From Varroa destructor (lineage: Eukaryota; Arthropoda; Arachnida; Mesostigmata; Varroidae), in contig NW_019211457.1 of NCBI RefSeq assembly GCF_002443255.2, positions 17,108,242-17,172,241 on the forward strand: a stretch of DNA of 64,000 nucleotides. Reading direction: 5' to 3'. The notes beneath the pieces are model-generated. The model saw nothing but the letters and a program-made list of their open reading frames with translations. It was not told the origin of the DNA and ran no database searches. Below are positions 1 through 12,311 of this stretch, piece after piece. The first letter of the stretch is position 1. Every line of letters starts with the position of its first letter. The translations under genes and the position numbers were made by a program.

Positions 1-3000
1 CTCTCGCTGAAACTCCCGTAGAGGGAGGTCTTGTTGGCCCTACGCTAGCCTGTATTTATGCTCATCAGTTCCGTCATCTTCGTATCTCGGATCGTTTCTG
101 GTATGAGAACCCAGGTCAGCCTAGTTCCTTCACTAAGAACCAACTGCAAGAGATTAGGCACACATCTTTGGCTAGGGTTATCTGTGATAACGTGTTCCAC
201 ACTGGAGTAATTCAACCTCGTGTTATGCAGTTGCCTGACCCATGGCTAAATAACCTGCAATCATGCGACGATAGACTTCTTAGCTCCGTTAACCTTGAAC
301 CTTGGGCGCAGGAAAGTCCTCTTAAGGTATTGACCAATGGTCTAATGATTGATGTGCTAAACGACGCTAGCAACGCTCTTCGAGGTAATCTTCTTGGCGA
401 CGGAGAATTTGGATCGGGTCGGAACAAAGGCTTCATGCGAGCTAACGTGATTTCGCGCAACGTGCACAATCAGAGTGAGGTGCTCGAATTGGCTACGAAA
501 AAGCTAATGAATGAACTTGGACGTGACAAGAGGCGAACTATCGATGACAACTTCATCCCAGCCCTGCGGCATGTGGACCTTTCAAAGTTCCATCGCGAAT
601 TCGAAGAACCCGCCGCTTGTGAACCCACACGTCTCCAGCCTTGCAATCCACGTACGCCATTCCGAACTATGTCTGGCCGATGTAACAATCTACGAAGCCC
701 TAATTTCGGAAAGGTTTGTTCCTTTTATGCATTTTATCTGTGAGCAGGTGCCACGTACCTTTTCTCACCCGAGTGATTCCCTTAGCGAAGGCCGTTCGGA
801 GTCTAATAACAACTTTAATCAAAAATTCTCTTTTGCTTTATCTATTAAACGCATCTTAAATTGGCTCAGTATAAGACAATTTAGTTGGCCGGAGCCCAGC
901 CATTTCAATACGCTAAATTTCTAAACAAGATATTAGAAACACTTTATGGTCTCAACAATAGGGGTAAACTCACGTTAAATCATTTATAATATGCTACACG
1001 ATATATTGAAAATTTCAGGATATGCTTATAATATTCACTATTACTAAATAAACTCAATCAATAAGTTTTCACTTTCAAGGCCAATTGCGCGGCGCTAAAG
1101 CGATATATTTTAAAATGATTTTGACCTATGAAAACAATACTGTTCAGCTTTACACCGGTATACTACATGTTGATAAAGGATTAAGCAAACGAGTTGATAT
1201 AGTTACTATTAGCGGTACTTTAGGGCACTACCTCCAGCAGCAACCACCCTTTGGGACATGTCGCTGATGCTGTTTTTTGCTGCTTCAGCTCTTATTGGAT
1301 CCTGTTATCCCACATTAGTGATTTTTTCCCGAACGTTTGAGATTTCCTGTCCTTGCGAACTTGCAATTTTATGATTTTCCAGATCTGCTTTATGGGATTG
1401 CTGTTTTCCCAGTGCCAGCGGGTGCTTCAAGCTCTGTGACTAGGCGCCCCACTCGTCACCGTCAGGGAATCATTCGCGTCCCTAAGGCAGAATTTTCCTC
1501 TTGATAATTTCAGCACATTCCTGGTGCTCTAAAGTATTCCTTACGCTAAATGTGTCATCCCAGTGTCTTTGGCACAAATCATCATAACATTTGACAGATT
1601 TTGATTTCCGGTACGACGAAGTTTTAGAAAAACAGGTCTGGAGGCATGAAAGGCAGTTTTCGAAAAATTTCAAAATGAGAAACGTTTGAAAATCCGACCT
1701 TTGCCTACTTTTTAATTTTTCTATATGATTTGCCCAATCATAAACCGACTCGTTTTGGTTGAGCATTCTTGGCAAGTCTGCTGTCTTTGAACCCAGCCTC
1801 TTTGAGTTTCCAGTACAGCGTAATTTTCGACACGTTATGTAAAGAAACATGCAAAATGACCAAAAAACACTCAAGTCAATCACATAGACACTACCACTTG
1901 CTTGTTTCACGCCGGAACAGTCGTGGTAGATGCTAAGGCAGAGCGCATCGGCACTATGTGGTTCGAGATATTAGTACGAAACATAAATGCCGGACTCGCA
2001 TGAATTAGATCATAGCGAGCTACCACGTCTGCAACAGCTAAAACACGGTATCTCAGTTTTACATATAAGATTGTCAGCCAGTAGGTTGAAATTGCCTTCA
2101 GGTGTCCTTATCGATACATGGTATTAGTGTAGAGTAGAATAACGCCGCAGTCGTAAGCCAAAAACCGCTTGAAAGATCTCGTTTTTAATGCCGCGCAATA
2201 AATAATGGATGTTAAAACTATTTGATTGAGTACCAACCGTACATTTTTTTTATCCTTCAAACTACGAGCTGCCCATATTTATTCCAGTACAGAAACAGAA
2301 ATGAGGACACTGTCTTTTGTAGGTGTCTCATTCGTTCCGCCGCATACTGCCCTCTCGATACGACGACAACATCAGCTCGGCTCGTCAGACCTCGGTAACA
2401 GGTGCTCCGCTTCCCCCAGCACGAGTGGTCTCCGCGGCTGTACACAGCGATCTATCCGTGCCTCACCAGAAGTACACCCAAATGCTTATGCAGATGGGAC
2501 AATTTATGGACCACGATGTTGCCCACACCCCCCTAAGCGAAGGACCTAACGAGTCTACACTGAAGTGCCGCAAATGCGATTCTCCGCAAAAGGAGAATCA
2601 ACAAGAATGTTTCCCGATACCGATTCCCCACGGGGATCCTTTTTTCCCATCTGTATCAGTCAAATCCGGACGTCCCTTGTGTCTTCCCTTTACGCGTTCG
2701 ATGAGCGGACAGCGAACTTTGGGCTCGAGAGAACAGATCAACCAGGTTACTGGTAAGTCGACCATCTGCGAGGAGTATTAGACCAAATTTTCTTAGCATT
2801 TTAAACGCGTGTGCCATAGTCGACAAATTAGAGAAGGTATTCATACCTATAAATCCATAATATGAAACCTATGATATCAAGCGACTCTTTTATTTCAGGG
2901 TTCCTTGATCTTTCGACTGTTTATGGCTCGGACAACTGTGCTCGTGAAGAACTGCGTCTTCTGCACAGCGGTCAACTGAATATGTCTGCCCATCCTGCGG

Positions 3001-5851
3001 ATCAATCGCTAAAGCCTCTTCTCCCAGAGATTCAGGGTGCAGCTGATTGTCTGTCATCAAATGATCGTTGCTTTATTGCTGGTGACACTCGAGTTTCGGA
3101 GCAACCTGCACTGACCTCAATGCACACTCTATTCGCTCGAGAGCACAATCGTATCGCTTTAGAGCTCAGCCGACTTAATCCTCATTGGGACGATGAAAGA
3201 TCGTTCCAAGTATGTCTTATTTGCTATTAATTATCGAATATATAAAACAATGCATTTAGGTATGACAAAATCACGCTCTTGAGCAGACTTGACTAACTAT
3301 ATCGCAAACCATGTCTTGCATCCCAGTGTAATTCTACTTGCCGTAACTGACATATCGGTTCCCGCGCATGCGTATGTGTGTATTTACTTTCGCAGGAGGC
3401 TCGACGCATTCTAACGGCGATGTATCAACGGGTGATCTACAGCGAATGGCTACCTCGAGTGCTCGGATGGGAAGCTGTCAGTCAGTGGGGATTGAATCTC
3501 CTCGATTCTGGATATTTTGCTGGATACGATCCCACGTGCGATGTCGGTGTCTTCAACGAGTTCGCTACAGCTGCTTTCCGTTTTGGGCATACCCTTTTGC
3601 CCCCAGCCTTCAAGCTTCTTGGCCCGGCTTACAATGAGATCGGTCGCATTAAGCTAACAGACGCTTTCTTCAACTCGCAGATCCTCTACAAAAGTAAAAT
3701 TTCCGTTTGTCTAGATTTGCAGGTAGCCATAATTATTAATTTTAGAGAAACAGCTTTTTAGCGTTTCTACAGACTTCGGGATTACGATTCCGCGGCGTGT
3801 GACAGCATCTCTGCTCTCGTTTTTATGAGTTTCCGGTTTATTTACTTTTTAGGAGACCAACTAGACCAACTGGTTCGTGGACTAATGGCGACTCCAATGG
3901 AGAACTTCGATAATCACGTTACCAATATGGTAACAGAGCATTTGTTTGAGTCGAAGACCATTCCATTCTCTGGCCTCGATCTTGTAGCCATCAACCTGCA
4001 GCGTGGAAGAGATCACGGGCTGCGTGGATATAATGACTATCGAGAATTCTGCGGTAAGCCACGTCTTAGATCGTTCCAGGATCTCCAGGGCGAGGTTAGT
4101 CCTAACGCTCTCCGAGGACTCTCCAGTGTTTATCGGTAAGTCTTACAGGCCGTTTGTACTATATTCACTCAGAAGTTATTCTATTATTAAGCCTTTATAG
4201 TACGTAGAAACTTCTAATAATGATATCTGTTTTCGTTACAGGCACGTGGATGACATTGATCTATTTTCTGGAGGTCTGTCCGAGATCCCCCTGCCTGGCG
4301 CTGTTGTAGGACCTACATTCAGCTGTATTATTGGCTTCCAATTCCAGAGATTGCGTCGATGTGACAGGTAACAGACGCTTATATTTTTACTGCTAGAAGC
4401 TCGAGAAGGGAGGTTCAGTGACTATCCGACTCGGTAGCTTGCAGCACATCGAAGCGGCCAGAGACAGAATTCACGCTGAAGGAACAATACCCCTCAACTT
4501 AGCGTACCGTAGTAACAGTAGCACTTAACTTGTTTGTGACATTTACGTGATTAATATAATTATTGACTATTATTCTTTGACAATTAGTTAGCTATTGTAT
4601 TACGTGAAATTTATTTACGATGGAAATACATAAAAATATTGCACAAAAAAGGTAGAGACGCAGTGATACCCTATCGTTAAACATTTAGTAATCCGCAAAG
4701 ATGGCGCGGATGAATAACGCTACACACTGTATGGACGAGTAAATACGATTGTAAACATTATTCCCCATCATCTTTCAGATACTGGCATGAAAATGACGAG
4801 CATTCAGTTCGCTTCACGGAAGGCCAGCTTGCCGAACTTCGAAAGACTTCATTAGCAAAACTTCTCTGCGAGAACATGGATACGACTAAGTTTGTGACAA
4901 GATCCGTGCTCGACCTTTACGATCCGTTCTTGTAAGGCACCAACATAAAATCAATTACTTTTATTGTAATAACGATGCACCAGTACTGACATAAGTGCTA
5001 TTTGTTCAAATAATACTTCGTCCTTAAATAGCGATAGAGACAGAGATCACTGACATGCTATATACAGGCCGTGAGGCTCCGCCACGCTATTCAAGTGTAC
5101 GTCCTAATATACAGCCTAGAGCCGTGCGCGCTTTCTGCACCCTCGTTACCGGATCTACAGAAATGCGGCAACTTCCGGTTAACGGTCATTCAGGGTTTAC
5201 CGTGTTGGAGTCGATTATTCTCGACATTGTCGGCACTGACCTAACTTGCTCACTCGAACTGAAACAGTTACCTCGTCTGTTGAAGCTGCGTTTGTTGATG
5301 AATACTCGCATGGACCCCAACATTATCTGTGATGGTTAACTTCAAAAGTAGTTATTGCAACAGGAACTAACTCCACAGCAAGAGGCACCACCAGCACAGA
5401 ACTTCACAACTTACCCGACCCTTTTGTCCACCGACGAATGCGCTAGCCTCTCAACTTCGTCTATTCTAGCGACGACGCACGAATACCTCTCCCAGTGCTA
5501 CTAATATAACATAAAGAACAACAGCGACGGGAATTCCTAGGATTATTAACGGAATAATAATAGTAGGCTAGGCATGCGGATCATTATGTCTAAAAGGACA
5601 TATCAGGCAAAATCAATAATCTAAAAAATGCTGTTAATGAACATATTATTGTGGATAAACGATGCGAAGTTGAAGTTTAAAAACATTCACATTTTTTATT
5701 ATATAGCAGGATAAATTCATATTAAGCGTCTGGTAATATGTTAATTATTTCGAGTTGATCTGTTCATTACAGGAATCCTCGAGTGTCCTGCCAAAGTATA
5801 CCGGGAACAAATCTCGCCTTCTGGAGAGAAAATCCCAACCAGCAGGCGTAA
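1..5851 (+). CDS. DBLOX-like: Double heme peroxidase (two tandem animal peroxidase domains), 3' part; 5' end outside window
   Basis: Spliced gene, read as exons <1-713, 2323-2752, 2899-3209, 3396-3693, 3853-4135, 4242-4367, 4779-4931 and 5773-5851 (stop TAA 5849-5851); all junctions are GT/AG and keep frame, giving about 796 residues in the window. The first exon opens inside peroxidase domain 1 (GGLVGPT, then [16 protein letters not shown]), finishes that domain (LARVICDN ... VNLEPW), crosses a linker of roughly 100 residues and enters domain 2 ([11 protein letters not shown]) without a stop. Domain 2 keeps the heme-linked Asp (codon 2509) and distal His (2512) in QFMDHD, the calcium loop TGFLDLS, catalytic Arg (3090) with heme-linked Glu (3099) in RVSEQP, proximal His (3588) in FRFGHT, and Asn (3993) in NLQRGRDHG. 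It ends with the usual [10 protein letters not shown] motif. Members of this family are secreted or membrane-attached and oxidise halides, tyrosines or matrix proteins with peroxide; the substrate here is unknown. The insect double peroxidase (DBLOX) is the nearest architecture I know. Catalytic competence of domain 1 cannot be judged because most of it is outside the window. Confidence 0.9.
714..2322 (+). other. Intron of the double peroxidase gene (1.6 kb)
   Basis: Donor AAG|GTTTGT at 714 and acceptor TTTTGTAG ending at 2322 join phase 0 to give ...NFGK|VSHSFRR..., the normal start of an animal peroxidase domain. A minus-strand open stretch of about 140 codons (1482-1910) lies inside; I see no recognisable domain or transposase motif in it and treat it as chance. 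Otherwise I see nothing in this intron. Confidence 0.75.
4932..5772 (+). other. Last intron of the double peroxidase gene
   Basis: The penultimate exon can be read to a TAA at 4933-4935, but the sequence there is TT|GTAAGG, a good donor. Splicing to ATTACAG|G at 5772/5773 restores [11 protein letters not shown], the conserved Cys-containing C-terminus that also closes domain 1 (LNNLQSC). The intron interpretation is therefore preferred over an early stop. An open stretch at 5055-5339 within it has no peroxidase features. Confidence 0.8.
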
Positions 5852-7440
5852 CTAGTTCAACACTGCAATACAAGCGAATGTTTGAGCCTTATTTACATGA
5901 AACACCGTGTTTCCATCAGCTGCTATTAATTCACCACAGTTTTCCACTTGGCAAGAAATACTGGAAATCTTGCACAGGACGAAATCGCATAAAGGCAAAA
6001 AGTAACAGAGACAGAAGAAATCTAACAACAACACACACATACACAGATATTTCAAACGGATCTTCAGCTAGATGACCGGCTGGATCGAACGTTTTGTACG
6101 TAGTAACAAAAAAAAAAAACATTTATATATATATATATATATGTATGGACATAATCGATATAGATTATGCAGACCCAACGAGTCCGTGTCGTGACAGCAC
6201 GTTCATACAGGACACTGTGGATCATTGTGGGCAATGTAGTGTGAAAGGTTAGCATAATATAATGGGGCAAGCGGAGCTGATATCACATTGCAAAAAGTCT
6301 AAGCAAGCTATATCAAAAAGAAAAACAAGGTAACAAAAAAGCGTCAGCCGACTGGATTCGCTGGCTTGAATTTTTTTTAGTCATTGTGGATGCGACCACT
6401 TGCAGGATCAGCGCGCGAGGGATTCGACCATCCAGACAAATACTTCAGTATAAATTTAAAACTGTATGCATCAGATATTTTCGATCTTAAAATGTTGTGT
6501 TCATTAAAATCATTTCTCTAAGGCTTTTTCGTCACTTGAAAAGGGTCGTACAGCAGATTGTCCATAGAGACGCATAGTCAGAATGATCGTCCAACACCAT
6601 CAAGAGCAATTAGAAGATTCCATGCACAGCTGCTGGCGCGCAGAGCGTTGATTATAAAGCGGGCAAGCGATTCCATCCATTTCAAGAACAGCTTATAGTC
6701 GACGCCAAGCCTTGTGGGAACTGACCTGGGAGACGATGATCGGATAAGGACATATAAAAAAAAATAGAGGCACAATGTGTCAAGGTTTATTATTTAAATC
6801 TCTACAAATATTATTATAATTATTAAAATGACCTCGTAAAGTTGCTGTGCAGAACGGCAAAATTGTCGGTTCCAATGAACCAACACCTGTACATAATCTG
6901 AATAAATAATAAATGCAATATGAGAAATCTGTAAAACGTGAATTTTAGTCTTTAATCAGCTTGTCTATGTTTATCGTTATGAGCAGGCGAAATTTATTCC
7001 TATTACTAAGTAGAGGCTTCGCTCAGAGAAATTCTATAATATTGAAATAATGAATAGGAATATTTAGTTAGGCTCAGCTAGCGAAAAGGAACCAGCAATG
7101 CATTCTTTGCGTATTATATACGTTCATTATTTTTATAGTATACTGTACTTAGTATACTTATAGTACATACATATATGTATATTCAATTGTATCTATACAT
7201 GAGAAAGCATGATCATTCGCATAAAAACTCTTGACATGCAAACAAATGCCCTGGAGTGCAGCAATGATAGGATATTACTTGTGTAATTGCCGATGAAGGA
7301 TGCTGCTTCAAACTTGTAAGCCTTTATTCAGTATGACGTATGAGGTTATAGGAGACGAAGACCTTGCTTAGGGCAATCTTCCACTCTAATATATAGAGCA
7401 CTACTATTTGATTAACGACACAACGGCCAATTTCAGGGCT
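5852..7440. other. Intergenic, low complexity
   Basis: Between the peroxidase stop and the first recognisable block of the myosin pseudogene. It contains a poly-A run near 6108-6119, a (TA)n microsatellite at 6124-6142 and a poly-T near 6373. No coding sequence or RNA gene was recognised. An exon-24 remnant of the myosin pseudogene was looked for here and not found. Confidence 0.5.
6124..6142. repeat. (TA)n microsatellite
   Basis: Uninterrupted TA dinucleotides directly after an A-rich run at about 6108-6119. Confidence 0.9.
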
Positions 7441-9536
7441 GATATGTATGAAGTCACGCTTCTTCATGAGCGTCGCTAACTGTGACCAGCAAAGTAGTCG
7501 AAGTCCAATAGGACATCACACTAGACAAATGTACGTAGTTACTCGTACGGTGTCTTGAGATAGAAGCAGCGGCCTCGATAAACCTCGTGTGAAGTGTACG
7601 CGTGTTATCTCGATTGCGAAATAATTGCAGAGAATTGCAACGTCAAAGTACTGAAACATACAAACTAAAATTTCAGACTGACTATAACTTACTACGTCTC
7701 AGTTGAAATCAACGCCGTGGCGATAAAATAGTCCCATTTAACTCTTCTTAATTAGTACTATTAGCTAGGCTGCCAGACATTGATGCCAACTGACCTAAAT
7801 GCAATAAACAGGATGTTAGAAGTTGTTAATCCTATCTTCTTGTGCCTATTGTCTTCTGCTAGCATTTTCACGAGCGTTAGTCCATCCGCGAGAACGAGCT
7901 GAAATCAATGTCTGCTAAGCGAGTTACTCAGAGTCGAGCACGATTTTCGTACAAAGTTCATGATCGCTGTAACTAATAAACGTAACAGTTGTGCTATGAA
8001 AAATAACTTGAATCACTAGCCCAAGGGTAGAGCGACGGTAAGATGTTAGCGGCTGTTAACGATAGCCTCTACGTGAACAGTGTTATTGCTAATTGCTTAT
8101 TAATTTGATGGTGTTCCTTTTTAGATGTTAATTATTTACTAGCTTGTCGCTAGAGCTACTGCAGTGATAGATACTGCATTAAATTCCAGTGCCCATTTAC
8201 GGCCAACGTGATGTTCCTTATACACGTCCGCGATAGACCCTTAATATTAATTGCTAGCTATTACCCTTATGGGTTATTAGTACTTCCTGTGGGAATCAAA
8301 ATTGACCACACTATCGGATATCGGCAGAATTTATAATTCCCTTAATAATTTGTTTGGACCACTGGACAAAGTAGACGAAGACCTGGCAAGGTGTAGATAG
8401 CTGTGAAGATTACCAACTAACTAATGAAAATTAATTAGAGGGTAGACAAAGCGTGCTCCATAGATGTGCCCGTGCACCAACCTCGAAACGCTTAGCAAAT
8501 TTCGCCACTCTATATTCCTAGGTTGGTGTTGTAATCGGGTGGAAGTACGGCTGTATGTTACGAAAAAATCTATTGACACACGGTCCTGTCATTTATTCTA
8601 TTTGCATACTTTAAAAATAACTAACACAAAATTAATTTTACTTGTACAATAGTGCAGGATATGTTATGAGTTATGACATAATTTTTCTAGTTTGGACTAT
8701 AACATGAGCTTACATTCGGTACGTTGTTTTTAGCCCTTTTTTTCGTGATTGGAAATAGCTGCGGTTATGTTAGCTTAATACCCGTGTACGGCTGAAGTCG
8801 CAAACTTTTTTACCCGCTAACCGTATAAGTAAAACAAAAAATTAGCCCATATATGCGCCACGGTTATTATGGGCATTAAAAGTGATTGTTTTGAGTTTAC
8901 GTACAAGCTTCTAGAGTGTACTATCACTCGCCTCCAGGAGGGCTTTGCAAATACTCTGTTCCTCTATTACATAAATTCTGCGCAAGAGATGTATGTACAA
9001 AAACAGATGGTAAATTATACGTTACAAGGAATGAATGACAGCTCTATCGTAGATTACCGACTTGAGAAAAATAAATCCACGTGGTAAATCTTTGTAATTT
9101 CTTACTGGTGATGAAACTACACGACATGCGGTGTTTCCATTCCGGGTCGATGAAATAGAAGACCTCGTTGGTAATGGTTACAGCTCGCATAATCATGGCG
9201 GCCGAATTTTTTCGTTACTGTATTTGAAGTAACAATTAGAATAGTCGCTGATTCACTAATATATAATAATTTGTCATGTCACTAACGAGAGCCACAAGAG
9301 CATCTGTGACAAAACAGACTTTGGTTACGCGGTACACGCGAACTAAATTACAGTTCAATAATATATATTTAAAAAAAGTTTTTTTTTATGCTACAAAAGT
9401 CAAATCAAACAGCGCGCGCTTGTGGTGACCTTTTTTTTTTCTAAGTATTTTTTGCTCGATTTGCTGAAACTGTCTATTAGATAACTATGCCTATTATTGA
9501 GGTGCTTACTTTTTCCGAGTAACTTGCCTTACAATC
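7441..9536 (-). pseudogene. Pseudogene blocks matching myosin tail exons 20-23
   Basis: The exon-20 match keeps its acceptor (CAG|GAT, 9537). The exon-21 match (about 9106-9220) reads TNEVFYFID against TDEAFYLVD and has an 11-base deletion. The exon-22 match (about 7836-7905) shares CGGATGGACTAA and GTGAAAAT with intact exon 22 but is shifted by an insertion. The exon-23 match (about 7441-7512) shares the AAGAAGCGT segment. Spacing resembles the intact tail (exon 20-21 gap about 210 versus 189 bases). Confidence 0.75.
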
Positions 9537-9877
9537 CTGTAAACACCAACGAGATAGCGTCTGACGTAAACGCTCAAGAAATATTGGTATTGAAGAACAT
9601 CATGAAATTACCGCGGAAAAACTTTTGAACAGAACGGAGCATTGATAGGACGCTTACTGTTGTGGCAATATCGAATTCTGTGAACAATCCGTCACAGAGA
9701 CCGTCTGAAGAGTTCGGACGATGAAGAATAGCAACAACCAATCGGTTTCCGGCAACCTAAATCCGAAATACATCCAAATCGTGTGGCGCCCTCTTGTGAT
9801 CGTATTACCCGAAGAAAAAACAAGCTAGACTACGCCATCGTCATCGACGAAACCTGTGACAAGTAACAGAGAAGACG

Positions 9878-9900
9878 ATAATAATAATAATAATAATAAT
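9878..9900. repeat. (ATA)n microsatellite
   Basis: At least seven AAT/ATA units in a row. Confidence 0.9.
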
Positions 9901-10005
9901 TCACTGTAGTAACAAATTTGCAACTTAGTATACACTTTATTTTACTTAAAAAAGTCACCAACGATTTTTTTTTTACTTTTGTGATAATCTGTTGAATGAA
10001 ACACT

Positions 10006-10165
10006 CTCTGAGAAATTGCTCATAGGTTGAGCGGTGCGCGAAACTTACGCGATGCGTCTAAAGACTTCCCTTAAGACCAAGACACTTAGTCTGCTTAAAA
10101 ACAATCTTTTCATAGAACTTGCTCTGATATTTTACTTCCTTTGGCTTGATACAGCATACGTACAT
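10006..10165 (-). pseudogene. Pseudogene block matching myosin exon 12 (motor-domain end) with stop codon
   Basis: Reads CCIKPKEV and later FAHRSTYEQFL, aligned with RCIKPNEI and [11 protein letters not shown] of the intact gene. A TAG at 10060-10058 replaces an Arg codon, and neither the AG acceptor nor the GT donor survives. Confidence 0.85.
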
Positions 10166-11443
10166 GCGGCACCGCGATGGGACACCAAAACCATAGAGGT
10201 CAGTCGTAGAGCTTATTTCAGTTTCTCTATGTCTTATGTCCGCTTATGTTGCCGTCAGGCGTTCCATGAGACGGCTGAATTCCAGCACGAAACGTGCGGT
10301 GCGTCTATGGCCGGGTTGAAATTAGAACTCCAGCTCACTTTCGAATTCGAGATCTGGCATCACCTTTTAAGTTAACGAATTGCAGCAAGTTCTAGCTTAA
10401 AAGAATGGCAATCCGTTTTTAGAGATGAAGTTACAAGATGGTCTGTAGGGTAAACTTGAATTAGAGCGTAAAGCTTTACCTTTCCCTTTATTCTGTGTGT
10501 GAAAAACGTTCTGTGAACACGAAGAAGTTGTCAATACTGGATGGTATAACTTTGTATAAGCCAACTAAATACTTTACCCTCTTATAATGTTTTATTTACG
10601 TTTACTCTGTAACATGGATAAACGCACCATCTTACAGTGGGTAATTTTGAGCAATTAGATTGCGCCAAAACCTTCTTCCTCAAACGAGCATTGGAACTAT
10701 GCGTAGTGACCCGAAATTGTCTCCTTGTTGGACCTACGTCGCCACTTTAGTCTTCCAGCAACGGACACCTTGAAGACGAACTTCAGGAAAAAGAAAAGGA
10801 ATTCATAGAAATTAATGAGTATTTCTTTGCTTCGGGTGTGGCAAAAAATAATATACGGAGAGCGATGAATCAGCTAGATACATATGCCGTAGCTATTTGT
10901 TTTGCCGTCAATGGATTTCACAGTAGACCATGCAGGGAATAGGTTTCCACAGGCTCCGCGGTATGTGCTCCATATGCAGAGAAACTTGTGATAGATACCA
11001 TGCGGCTCGATGCCCTTTGGTAAAATCTTTAGTACATCAGGGAAATCGCTCGAACTCGACAAGATATACCCCCATGACGCAAACTGTTCTTAAATGTTTT
11101 TATATATCCTCTTTGATATGGAGATGTCATGTTATTGACCTGTAATTATGGGACTTTATATGAAGTTATTATAACTCATTATAACTACCAGTCAAATTTG
11201 ATTTGAGAATTATTTCAGCCAGAATGGTGTCCCTGCTTTAAGAAAAGGTGTCTCTAATGAAAATTAAGAAAATTATCTGTCTGAAAGGTTTGCGCTAATC
11301 ATGGTGGGTTTGAAAAAGAACAATAAACATATTCATGAAATATAGGGAACATACCTACTTGAAAAGGAAACAACGTATCAGGCTCAGATGAGGCAACAAT
11401 ATGAGGTGTCAGACTTATCAATAAATGTATTATATATGCTTGC

Positions 11444-11550
11444 ATATGTGGACGCAGGTTATAGAAATTGTACTGGTTGATTATCTCCTTCCCATAAATA
11501 CCTAACTCCTTATAGGGATTGACCTGAATCAGTAAGGGTCCAATGATTGT
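11444..11550 (-). pseudogene. Pseudogene block matching myosin exon 2
   Basis: Reads IIGPLLIQVNPYKELGIYG, against [19 protein letters not shown] in the intact exon. It is open throughout and has an in-frame 9-base deletion. The acceptor CAG is kept, and the donor is changed from GTAAGT to GCAAGC. This is the best preserved block. Confidence 0.85.
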
Positions 11551-12195
11551 CTGAGACAAAACAATTTAATAAAATGATATGTATTTCAATAGAATTAAGG
11601 GCTCGGACATGCGAATTTCGTAATGTATGATATTCGTGATGATTTGGGCAGCTAAGCCTCTTGGTAAAAGGGGCAAACGTCGCTGGCGTAAGTTCTATCA
11701 TTGATATATTCATACACTATACAACATGTATGACTAATAGATTAAAGTAATTAGTGATATAAAGATTTATAGGGATCCTTCATAGCTTTGACCTGATCTT
11801 GTGCTTAAGAAACGTCGTTCTGTCACTCTTCAATTACAAACTTTTTTATGAAGCACCATTACTTGCAATAATTTTCTCGTATACGACGAGTATTTCAGGT
11901 TCAACTCTCAAAGAGCTATAGGTATTAACTTGCCCCGTTTACGAATCGAATATGCCCCCAATGGCAAACGACTGAAAAAACACCTACATCAGTTGAAATG
12001 TTTTTGGCTCTCAGCTCTACCAAACAATAACAGGAGCACCTGCTTTTAATAAACAATGGCTCGAAAGAATCTGAAGTCTAAACAGCTTTTTAAAGCGTTA
12101 GGGAAGAACTTTACTGAAGAAGCAATATAGTCCCGAAGATTATACTGCGTGCAGTCAACATCATCGACACGTTAACTTCTCTGATGAGTGCTCAC

Positions 12196-12311
12196 ATATA
12201 CTGCATTCTCATGGAAACGTTTTTTAGATTGTCTATGAAGGCGCGCCCGACAGAAAATCCTCTAACAAGACAAGATCATGGGCCATACGCGATCGCCCAC
12301 TTGCAGTTCAT
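12196..12311 (-). pseudogene. Pseudogene block matching myosin exon 1
   Basis: Starts with ATG (12311-12309) and keeps a donor-like GTGAGC at 12195-12190. The central part reads close to DLVLLEDF of the intact exon, but the block is 116 instead of 126 bases and frame is lost near the start and after LLEDF. Confidence 0.8.

Larger units (their letters stand above)
7441..12311 (-). pseudogene. MYO1C pseudogene: Decayed partial duplicate of the MYO1C-type myosin gene
   Basis: Seven blocks in the same order and orientation as the intact gene at 16597-28119 match its exons by eye: exon 1 (12196-12311), exon 2 (11444-11550), exon 12 (about 10006-10165), exon 20 (about 9430-9536), exon 21 (about 9106-9220), exon 22 (about 7836-7905) and exon 23 (about 7441-7512). 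Matches run into intron edges (for example AACTTCTCT.ATGAGT beside exon 1), so this was a DNA-level tandem duplication, not a retrocopy. Exons 3-11 (most of the motor, with P-loop and switches) and 13-19 were not recognised. The exon-12 block has an in-frame TAG at 10060-10058 and has lost both splice sites. The exon-21 block has an 11-base deletion, and exons 1 and 22 carry frameshifts. It cannot encode a working myosin. Confidence 0.85.

Noticed and set aside
1482..1910. 142-codon minus-strand open frame inside the first visible peroxidase intron
   Set aside because: No recognisable domain, transposase motif or splice partner; likely chance.
5055..5339. 94-codon plus-strand open frame after the penultimate peroxidase exon
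   Set aside because: It shows no peroxidase features. Splicing into the AG at 5066 in the required phase gives an immediate stop, and the exon at 5773 gives the expected C-terminal motif instead.
10874..11062. Weak likeness of a minus-strand frame to myosin exon 13 ([10 protein letters not shown] region)
   Set aside because: It would be out of order (upstream of the exon-12 relic) and the match needs several gaps; treated as chance.
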